A DNA stretch of 64,000 nucleotides, from the NCBI RefSeq assembly GCF_964204645.1, contig NC_134025.1, positions 15,654,001 to 15,718,000 of the forward strand, written 5' to 3'. The notes under the pieces were generated by a model. That model searched no databases and was not told the origin of the DNA. It saw only the letters and a program-made list of their open reading frames with translations. Shown piece after piece: positions 42,284-51,101 of this stretch. Positions within the stretch are counted from its first letter, which is position 1. Each line of letters starts with the position of its first letter. The position numbers and the translations under genes are program-made. The stretch is from Tubulanus polymorphus. Taxonomy: Eukaryota > Nemertea > Palaeonemertea > Tubulaniformes > Tubulanidae.

Positions 42284-43340
42284 TAGTGTTGTTCTGACTG
42301 GAAAGGGACCCTATGTCGTTGGTTGGCGTGTTACCTAAAGTCGTCGTAACAGGTGGAAGTTGTTCCTGACAGTGAACAGTTGGTTGACAATCGGAGTTCG
42401 AATCTCCTATCCCAACATTTTCGTTGATTGGCATATTCGGTTTAGACGTGAGGACAACTTGACCTCTGTCCTGTTCATGGGACATTTCAAACGAGTGACA
42501 CAAATTCTCCGACATTGACTCCTGACTAGATATCTTTGACAAAATAGTTTCCATATTACTCTGATCATTAAGACATTCCGATCGTGAATTATTACTACTA
42601 CTTGAACCTGATGACACAAGATCACATTGTATTAGTGATTCGGAGGTTGCTGGGTACCTATACTGATCAAAAGCGCCTTCGTGACAATCTAAATGAGACT
42701 TCTTATCTCTAAAAAGGTCATCTTCTGCCGAATCCGTCGGACCATTAACCCCTCTAGGGTGTGACCTATCAACACTAATATTGTCACCCGAGCACGCCAT
42801 ATCTGCACGTACCTCCTGCAATTCAACTGGATCGCTAAACGTGACCATCCTGTGTCTTTTTACAGGCTCTCTAGTAACCGACAACTGGGAATTATTCCTC
42901 CAGCTGTCCTCAAAATTGGATCCCCGATCCATATAAAAATTTCCATTTAACGACAACTGGGTATTGTCCCTCCAGCTGTCCCCAAAGTTACGATCTTGAA
43001 TGTCATAAACGTCATCGGCACCCCATGAAGGAGTGTGATAATCAATAAACTTATCTAAATGTAAAGGGTCAGTGTCATCTAAGTAATCTGCATTACAGTT
43101 CCCCTCAGGTTCAAAATAAAGAGAAAATGAGTCAGCTAGCATGTCGCCCTGATCAAATGACATGTCAAATATATCATCCCTATCGTCCTCAAAATAATCA
43201 TCATCAAAAATATAATTATCAATTACCGGACTGTCATTATCATAACTATGATAACCCGAATATGTGTCATCCCACCAATAATCACTCCTTATTAACGAGT
43301 CCGGCGAGGGCTCAGTTGACCATTCATTGCGCGACCCCAC
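42222..43340 (-). CDS. Acidic frame between gag and protease, 372 aa, unknown
   Basis: Opens immediately after the gag stop in another frame and has no ATG at its start (GTG). It is rich in Asp, Ser and Asn (SPVIDNYIFDDDYFEDDRDD region) with repeated NFxDSWRxNxQLS units (about residues 120-155). No fold is recognised. It may be part of a gag-pro readthrough product or a spacer. Its long openness argues for recent or present selection. Confidence 0.5.
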   Translation of the reverse strand: MGSRNEWSTEPSPDSLIRSDYWWDDTYSGYHSYDNDSPVIDNYIFDDDYFEDDRDDIFDMSFDQGDMLADSFSLYFEPEGNCNADYLDDTDPLHLDKFIDYHTPSWGADDVYDIQDRNFGDSWRDNTQLSLNGNFYMDRGSNFEDSWRNNSQLSVTREPVKRHRMVTFSDPVELQEVRADMACSGDNISVDRSHPRGVNGPTDSAEDDLFRDKKSHLDCHEGAFDQYRYPATSESLIQCDLVSSGSSSSNNSRSECLNDQSNMETILSKISSQESMSENLCHSFEMSHEQDRGQVVLTSKPNMPINENVGIGDSNSDCQPTVHCQEQLPPVTTTLGNTPTNDIGSLSSQNNTIGTEAYSPVNHGNCRQPSDW

Positions 43341-43342
43341 CC

Positions 43343-44410
43343 TTATCGGTCCATAGGATGAGGTCTCCGGTCGTTTCCCTGACCAAATGTTCGACTAATC
43401 CGGTGGGAATCACGCCCAAGATTCTGTGACCAAAACTGACCCCTACCAGAATTTTGAGGACGGCGATTATCACGATGAAATGCGTCCCGGTTTGGCGAGA
43501 CCCGTGACCTTTGTTGGTCGTAACGCCAAGACGGACAATTCCTGGCGTAATGACCAGGGGCGTGGCATTGATAGCACACCACCTGTCCATCTTGCGACCT
43601 TTGTGATTGACGGTTCTCACTATAGTAGGTACCTCTATCATTTTGCTGAGTACGGGTAGATTTTTGAGTGTCCATGATCTGGCGAAACATGTCCCGTAGC
43701 TCAGTCATGACATCTCCTGTCGCCTTAATTGGTTCGGTCCCCATTTGCGATACCTTGGGAGACGACAGAGCCTTTCGTTGTTCAATATGTTCAGCCATTC
43801 TGGCTGCTTCCCATGCATCCCTAAACGTCGTAGGATGCTGTGACAACAAATAGACAGAAATATCAGGGCGGGAGTTATTAATTAATAACATCTTCTTCTG
43901 GTGGTCAGAAAATTTCAGACTTGAGGCCACACGATTAATCTCCTCTGCAAACCTATCGACCGATTGCGTTTCCCCCTGTCGCATTGTCGTCAAGGCTGAC
44001 TCCTTGACCAAGGCCCACGAGGTGGGGCTGAATTGCGTACAAAACGCACGGACAATATTTTCCCAGGGAGTGACAACTTTGCCACCGGCCGCATCGGTTC
44101 CCTGATCAATGCGAAGGTCATTGAATAGAACGAGGGCTGGGCCAGCCAAAAACCAATACAACTGTTTCTTTTTAGCGTCATCGTTCCAACCCCTTAGATC
44201 GGCCAAACGGTCAAATCCTTTGAACCAATCAGAGACGCACTGGTCATCTCGTCCCGTAAATTTAGGGAGCAAAGAGAAATTCATGAACGCCGTGGCTGTG
44301 CCCACCTCTTCGCGAAGGCCAGAGAGGGCCTGCAGAACAGTGTCGTTGCTTACAGCGGATCGTTCCCGTGAGCCACCCGCACCGTACGTCGTCTCCCCTC
44401 CAGTCGACAT
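43343..44410 (-). CDS. Gag-like protein with CCHC zinc knuckle, 355 aa
   Basis: ATG at 44410 (MSTGGETTYGAG). A capsid-like helical region follows (LLPKFTGRDDQCVSDWFKGF, FLAGPALVLFNDL, CTQFSP, RFAEEINRVASSLKF). A retroviral CCHC knuckle CYQCHAPGHYARNC lies near residue 280, with an Arg/Asn/Ser-rich tail. It would assemble particles and bind RNA. The frame is intact. Gag, unknown and protease frames follow each other without reverse transcriptase, RNase H or integrase, so this is a non-autonomous, truncated or domesticated gag-pro unit. Confidence 0.8.
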   Translation of the reverse strand: MSTGGETTYGAGGSRERSAVSNDTVLQALSGLREEVGTATAFMNFSLLPKFTGRDDQCVSDWFKGFDRLADLRGWNDDAKKKQLYWFLAGPALVLFNDLRIDQGTDAAGGKVVTPWENIVRAFCTQFSPTSWALVKESALTTMRQGETQSVDRFAEEINRVASSLKFSDHQKKMLLINNSRPDISVYLLSQHPTTFRDAWEAARMAEHIEQRKALSSPKVSQMGTEPIKATGDVMTELRDMFRQIMDTQKSTRTQQNDRGTYYSENRQSQRSQDGQVVCYQCHAPGHYARNCPSWRYDQQRSRVSPNRDAFHRDNRRPQNSGRGQFWSQNLGRDSHRISRTFGQGNDRRPHPMDR

Positions 44411-44477
44411 TGTATATCTTTATACGAATACTAATCTAAAATAACATTTTAAAATTTTCCAACCCAAAAAACAGATG

Positions 44478-44840
44478 TAGGTTCGATTCCCCATCCTGGC
44501 TGGACGGTTTTGGCAATTCACGAGGTGGAGGGTTCGAACCCCTCAATGGCTGTAGTGCAGCCCCATCGGTGTCGACCTGCATGGCGAGTGGGTTAGAATC
44601 CCACAGAGGTCCCCGACACTCCTCCGGTATTACACATGAGCGTGCAGTGGTGGGTTCGAATCCCACGACGGCTCTCGATGTTCCTCCGGAATCTCAAATG
44701 GTCGTGCACTTCGCGGGTTCGAATCCCGCAATGTCTCAACAGGGACGACCGGGGTTGGCAGTGGGTTCGAACCCCACAATGGTTCCCGAAACTCCACCGG
44801 AATTTCAAATGGTTTCGTTTGAGGTGGGTTCACCTCCCAC
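44478..44840. repeat. Array of seven tRNA T-arm/B-box-like hairpins
   Basis: Motifs of the form G-N-GGGTTCGAAYCCC-N-C lie at about 44478, 44528-44544, 44588-44604, 44650-44666, 44713-44729, 44761-44777 and 44824-44840. The last six each have a perfect or near-perfect 5-bp stem and 7-base loop. Spacing is 48-63 bp. Linkers share GGCTC and CTCCGGAAT(T/C)TCAAATGG words. No A boxes or full tRNAs are present. Confidence 0.85.
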
Positions 44841-45011
44841 AATAGCTTTCCGAATGTTGGGCTGGTTGTAGCGCGGCGCTTCTTAGAAAATGCGTTCTTC
44901 GCACCACAATGTGAGCATATAAAAATGTGTACCATTTGAACAACAATTAATTAATAATGCAAAAGTTTCCGGCACAACTGAACTAAACAGTATGGGTTTC
45001 GGCACCAGCGA

Positions 45012-45122
45012 TACACCGGTCACAATCCTCTCTTTAATCGTTATCTATAAAATACTTGAGTAAGGCCCTGGCGAGAGAACGTGTCCGTGCACAAATCCGA
45101 ATGAATAAATTGAAATACCGGA
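45012..45122. repeat. 110-bp direct repeat, right copy
   Basis: Matches 41763-41874. With the left copy it brackets the gag/protease unit and the T-arm array. Sequences outside and inside diverge at once, so these are not full LTRs. Confidence 0.8.
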
Positions 45123-47460
45123 TGATAATCTTGAAGATAATATATTTTATTTACCTTGAACAAAGAATGATTTTCCTAATCCCTATTGTATATGAATCCC
45201 TATCGTTCCGAAGCTTCCCCTGTCCTGCTGTCGACACTCGTCTTACTAAGGTACCGATTCTTTTTTCTCTCTCGATAGCGGCCCCCTTTTGTAGAAAGAA
45301 CCGGCATGCTCAGAATTCCGATTCTCCCACGCAGGGTCTTCCGCTTTTTGGCAAGGAGCAGCTACCCAACTGTCATGACCGTTTTTAGTTACGGAAAATT
45401 TAGCCCTACTGATTTGCTGATCTAAAGGTTTTTTAGAAACTGATTTGCTGATATAAACTTTTTCTTCCAACCCTCCTGTCATGACGCGTTGTGATTTACT
45501 CACTCCTTGCTAGTCGTTGTTGAGAGAGCAGCTATTGTCTGTGAATTACCAACGAGCGCATACAGACAACAGAAACTTCAGACAGCTAGTTTTAACATTT
45601 AACACAAATTAATTTTTCTAAAACATTAGCGATTATTAACAATTTGTTCTTAAACAACATCTAGATTACTCAAATTAAATATCTTTTCAAAACTTTGTTT
45701 TCTTTTCTAATTACAGTACAAATTCATTGTTTCTTTTTTAATTATTATAATTAACTACGATTCGGAATACATTGTGATTGATTATCAATTCTTAAAATAT
45801 TTGAAATACTTATACTAATTATTTTATCTACAATTTAACTAATTCTATTTTAATACAGGATAAGCAAAGCAACCACATCTTCCTAAACTCCTTGTTTTTC
45901 CTTTTACGGAAAGTATCCGGGAATATCATCAAGTATCAGCGTGATCCCTTCACGAGCCTCATTATAAATACACTCCATTGTTCCGACCCAACCAAATATG
46001 GTTCCAACTATTTAAAAGTTTTATATAAAGATTTTCTGAATGTTTGCCAGATCTCACAGCAGAAGAACCGAGAAAGAATTGTTGTTTATAGACTGGTTTA
46101 TGGTTTGCGTTGGTAGATGAAAGCATCAAACAAGAACTTTCGTAATTCTTACTACTAGTACGTTCTTGTCTGACGGCTTTAACGTAACCCCCACGCATAC
46201 GGAAACAACATTAAGAACATTTCTAAATACTACGAAAATCTAGCTGTGGATCACAATTCTTATTGCCCGACTGCAGTCAACGCTAGTAGTATCGGACCAT
46301 ACGTATCTGTATTCGGCTGTGTTGCATCTGGCCGGCGCGGTGGTTGTTTTCGGTTGAGCGGTTGGCGATTTACGTTTCTCTAGATATAGAATTTTCCCTC
46401 CGATCGATTTGAACACAGTGCCCTCGTGGATTAACTTAACGTATGTGACATAGCACTTTGACTGCGGATTACTGCTCTTAATTTCGTTAAGCTTCTCGAA
46501 AAGCATTTTGCGCTGATAGCGGATTTCTCGTGGAAAGTCTCTGAACTCAAATTCTACTGTCCACGCTGTTTTCCCTCGCTAAGTAACAGAATTACTAGGG
46601 ATTGACCAGGCGATCCCTCAAGACTATCATAAACGTATCTAATAGGCTATAGATTAACAGCCAATGCATCGTACAAGCGGGGCCAAATCTTCATAACCAA
46701 ATGCATAGAGAAAAAAGGACCGCCCGGCCAACCCCAAGCCAACATGACAAGCCATGTAAACGGGCAGCTAAGAGACCCGCGACTAGAGAGCTGACAGGAA
46801 CCCCAAATACTTAATATATCAAACTACATAATTGGTTGCATAATACAAGACAGGATGCAAAAGAAATCATTTCATCCAATCACCTTTCCCATCTACCTTA
46901 AAATTCTGTAACACAATAAACAAACTGTTCGACGTCTCTTAAATAACTTCACTGGCTATCCTAAAACTCTTGTTTACATGACGGTGGTTCTGAACTCAAT
47001 GAAATTAACCGTTCCAATAATGATCTTTTAGAATAATACATCGCAAGATGAAACCCACTATTAAAATCAAAAGCAGACAGCACTACCTAAGTTAGATCAG
47101 CTAAAATAAGACTTAGCCACACTCGCTACGCACCTGGAATAATACTATAAAAAGATATAATATACTTTCTGCATATAGACGAAAGGATTATGCCGGCTGA
47201 AAACAACGAGGGTGAAAGGTTGGGGACTCGCCAGAGGGTTCGAACATGGCCAAAAACATACAAACATACACCAACGCTCTCATAGAAAGTTTAGCAACAG
47301 TATTTTCCTAAAACTATTACTGTTACATTATATCTCCATATGACGTAGATGATCAGCACTTCACGATCTGTCAGTAACACACAAACTCTTCTTCCGTTAC
47401 GAATATTTAGCTTTATTTCGATCAGCAAGCAAATATAATTTTCGGCTAGCGGGCTTATCC
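45123..47460. other. No recognisable gene
   Basis: AT-rich DNA with short frames (for example 46240-46506 on the minus strand) that match no family I know. Confidence 0.35.
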
Positions 47461-47465
47461 CTGTC

Positions 47466-47524
47466 ACGAAAATGTCGATGCGTAAAAGGGCTCAATGAGC
47501 CCTTTAACGCATCGACATTTTCGT
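47466..47524. repeat. Fold-back at the left edge of the satellite
   Basis: ACGAAAATGTCGATGCG...GGGCTCA is followed at once by its inverted copy, which then continues as the satellite. The 29-bp arms consist of satellite sequence in opposite orientations. Confidence 0.85.
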
Positions 47525-49057
47525 TTTTCCGATAGAGGGAATATTTGATACGAAAACGTCTTTTCTCGCGCTGAACGACGTTTTCGCGTCGGAAAGTGCT
47601 TTTCCTGGCGATTTGAGCGCTTTTACCCATCGACATTGTCGTTTTTCCGATAGGGGGAATATTTGATACGAAAACGTCTTTTCTCGCGCTGAACGACGTT
47701 TTCGCGTCGGAAAGTGCTTTTCCTGGCGATTTGAGCGCTTTTACCCATCGACATTGTCGTTTTTCCGATAGGGGGAATATTTGATACGAAAACGTCTTTT
47801 CTCGCGCTGAACGACGTTTACGGGTCGAAAAGTGCTTTTCCTGACGATTTGAGCGCTTTTACCCATCGACATTGTCGTTTTTCCGATAGTGGGAATATTT
47901 GATACGAAAACTTCTTTTCTTGCGCTGAACGACGTTTTCGCGTCGAAAAGTGCTTTTCCTGACGATTTGAGCGCATTTACGTATCGACATTGTCGTTTTT
48001 CCGATAGGGGGAATATTTGATACGAAAACGTCTTTTCTCGCGCTGAACGACGTTTTCGCGTCGGAAAGTGCTTTTCCTGGCGATTTGAGCGCTTTTACGC
48101 ATCGACATTGTCGTTTTTCCGATAGGGGGAATATTTGATAGGAAAACGTCCTTCTCTCGCGCTGAACGACGTTTACGGGTTGAAAAGTGCTTTTCCTGAC
48201 GATTTGAGCGCTTTTACCCATCGACATTGTCGTTTTTCCGATAGGGGGAATATTTGATACGAAAACGTCTTTTCTCGCGCTGAACGACGTTTACGGGTCG
48301 AAAAGTGCTTTTCCTGACGATTTGAGCGCTTTTACGCATCGACATTGTCGTTTTTCCGATAGGGGGAATATTTGATACGAAAACGTCTTTTCTCGCGCTG
48401 AACGACGTTTTCGCATCGAAAAGTGCTTTTCCTGACGATTTGAGCGCTTTTACGCATCGACATTGTCGTTTTTCCGATAGGGGGAATATTTGAAACGAAA
48501 ACGTCTTTTCTCGCGCTCAACGACGTTTTCGCGTCGAAAAGTGCTTTTCCTGACGATTTGAGCCCTTTTACGCATCGACATTGTCGTTTTTCCGATAGGG
48601 GGAATATTTGATACGAAAACGTCTTTTCTCGCGCTCAACGACGTTTTCGCGTCGAAAAGTGCTTTTCCTGACGATTTGAGCCCTTTTACGCATCGACATT
48701 TTCGTTTTTCCGATAGAGGGAATATTTGATACGAAAACGACTTTTCTCGCGCTGAACGACGTTTTCGCGTCGAAAAGTGCTTTTCCTGACGATTTGAGCG
48801 CTTTTACGCATCGTCGTTTTTCCGATAGGTTGAATATTTGATACGAAAAACGTCTTTACTCGCGCAGAACGACGTTTTCGCGTCGAAAAGTGCTTTTCCT
48901 GACGATTTGAGCGCTTTTGCGCATCGACATTTTCGTTTTTCCGATAGAGGGAATATTTGATACGGAAACGACTTTTCTCGCGCTGAACGACGTTTTCGCG
49001 TCGAAAAGTGCTTTTCCTGACGATTTTAGCGCTTTTACGCATCGTCGTTTTCCGATA
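47496..49057. repeat. 118-bp satellite array, left part
   Basis: About 13 units with the landmarks GAACGACGTTTTCGCGTCG, AAGTGCTTTTCCTGACGATT, TTTTACGCATCGACATTGTC and CCGATAGGGGGAATATTTGA. Because 118 is not a multiple of three, frames drift through each unit. The KSAQIVRKSTFRRENVVQ-type translations are not genes. The array is interrupted at 49057/49058 by a retrotransposon. Confidence 0.95.
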
Positions 49058-49249
49058 GTATAATATCCACACTGATGGGTGGTTTCTCGTTCCGCGTTTA
49101 TGTATTGATTGGGGATAAAAAACGAAACCCGGAACAAGTAGCCACATACGCTGGGTTTTTTTTTAAATATCTTAACCCATCCTGTATTTCATTGGCCCAT
49201 TCCCTCCACTGTACAAGGCACACCTGTCACACTCGACTCCCCATCTTCC

Positions 49250-49366
49250 GCAAACTAAGAAGTGACCGCGTCACTAGTGTCACATGATCAGTGTGGATAG
49301 TATAATATCCACACTGATCGGTGGTTTCTCGTTCCGCGGTTATGTAGTGATTGGGGATAAAAAACG
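49250..49366. repeat. Split direct repeats A2-B1 and lox-like junction
   Basis: At the A2/B1 junction, 49286-49319 forms a 34-bp site: arm GATCAGTGTGGATA, spacer GTATAA, inverted arm TATCCACACTGATC. The arms are perfect. The outer ends of the element each hold only one arm: 56175-56188 has the left-type arm, and 49064-49077 has the right-type arm with one change. Confidence 0.85.
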
Positions 49367-49599
49367 ACCCAACCCCTTACTGATAACCACAACAAATACT
49401 AAAAACCTTTCCACAACTACACCCAAACCCCAACTATACTAGGCCGAGTGAAACGAGGCCAAAAATCAGAAGACAGAATATGCATCCGAAGTCGATTTAT
49501 TTAGACCCGCCTTAGAAATCGGGTATATTAATATACAAAATTCGTATTAGCGTCTAGTTTCTTATCGATATAAATTGGCGTACGTAGAACCTACATGGA

Positions 49600-50349
49600 T
49601 TAAAACATTGGTTTAAACCCGCTTGTAGCATTATTCAGGCGATATGATTCTACACTTTTATCAGTTAACTGTCCCATAGCTTGACCGAGAGAGTCAGAGA
49701 CTTTACCCTGCATCACACAAGCATGTTTGGTGTAATGCTTTGCCATGGACTGATGCTTCCAACCAATATAAGAAGTCACCTCTTTAGATGTATGGCCCAA
49801 AGAAGCCAACATAACGGAGCATCCAACCCTGAAACTATGCGGGGTCTCACCGTCATACATACAAATTTCTTTTAGGTAAGTTTTCAAACGGCTTCCCACC
49901 GCATTCGAGTCGAGTCCGTTATTAACGATAGCGCCCTCTTTATTCATTATCCGGAATAAGTAACCCCCTCCAAGGTCAACTCCAAGCGCCTTTACAACAG
50001 CAAAATACCTTTCAATCGCCAAAACCGGGCACAGAACCGGGTTGTTAAAACGAGTAACTACGGATGTCAAAACCGAACCATCCCGCAGTGTTTTCCCGAA
50101 CGTTAGATTTAAAATGATTACCCTTCCATCGTCACTCTGAGAGATCCCATCTGTCAAAACCCGACCTAAGTCTGCCGCCCTATGTCCTGTTAGAAAATCA
50201 AGTTTGAAGAAAGCCTGGTCCCTTGCTAAAATATACTCCGTTACCGCGGGTAAATCTGGGACAGCCAAGCGTTTATCAATACAGAGAATCATTGCCGTCA
50301 ATTTGCTAAGGTACATTGGGACGGCTTGTTTAGGGGTGATCATGGCCAC
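49600..50349 (-). pseudogene. Tyrosine recombinase, catalytic domain
   Basis: Catalytic positions are visible: LTGHRAADLGRVL (Arg near residue 57), PHSFRVGC (HxxR), GWKHQSMAKHYTKH (H/W box, then the nucleophile Tyr). It is the integrating enzyme of the element. The frame is one base out of register with the preceding N-terminal half (50330-51025), the two overlapping by 20 bp, so the gene carries a frameshift near 50340. All catalytic residues are otherwise present. Confidence 0.85.
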
Positions 50350-51025
50350 CGATTGCTCTCAGGTATTGTTTTACCTCTTCTGATATGGTAGGATTCCCAG
50401 TTCCGCGCTCGGGATGCCAACAGCCAATTTTACCAATCGAGTTAAATATTGCCCTTATCTGACCCAGATAGGAATCAACCGTTCCGGCTGCCAGTCTTTT
50501 GGGGCATAAACAACCACCGGTCCTTGGTGAGGCCTTCGAGACTGCTTTCCAACCTCGTACCGGACAGGTTAAAGAGTGTACTACTGTTTTACCCCGAGCA
50601 TCCCTGAATACCATGAACCTACAGATATCCCTAGGTGATGCCGTCAACAAGGATCTCGATGGGCGCAGTGACCTGAGGAACAAGACCAAATCTTCTTCCA
50701 GTTTTGACTTCTTTCGGCCATAAACAGAGTTGCGCTCACTCTCTGACATAGAATTTAACCGGGCATCCAAATCTTTTAATGGTAAGGCTAGCAATGTACC
50801 GTTCTCGCCATCCGTATTGCTTAACTCTGAACCACAATTGTAGCAGAAATTTGAGTGCTGTCGCGAGCGATGTCCACAGTCCGCACAATGGTTCTCGTGA
50901 TGCAGAGACAGATCCTGTAAAATATGACAGATCTTAAAAGAACCATAATAAACGAGGTATATCAGAAAAGACAAAACGTTTATTAACGTAAAAGCAGAGT
51001 TATGCATCCGGATTTTACCGTGCAT
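50330..51025 (-). pseudogene. Tyrosine recombinase, N-terminal half with zinc ribbon
   Basis: Contains CADCGH...CYNCGSE (a four-cysteine ribbon), a charged helix, and a SAM-like core-binding region (LTASPRDICRFMVFRDARGK ... TVDSYLGQIRAIFN). The first 37 codons look intronic: TTTTACAG at about 50917 is a plausible splice acceptor with coding starting Q|D. Frameshifted relative to the catalytic half. Confidence 0.7.
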
Positions 51026-51101
51026 AGATCAGAGTAGAAAATAAAGACCACCGTTACGCAACACCATGTTATCGCTCAGGAAAACATGTCAATTTAATCT
51101 T

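Noticed and set aside
44436-44935. Frames of the VGSNPTTAL type around the T-arm array
   Set aside because: They translate the GGGTTCGAATCCC hairpins; the structure is in the DNA or RNA, not in a protein.
47496-49057. CRISPR array, suggested by regular repeats
   Set aside because: Repeats are contiguous with no unique spacers, and the sequence is eukaryotic.
47397-49147. Many overlapping minus-strand frames of the KSAQIVRKSTFRREN type, also throughout 56217-63848
   Set aside because: They are frames through a 118-bp satellite, repeated at unit spacing, with no start context or domain.
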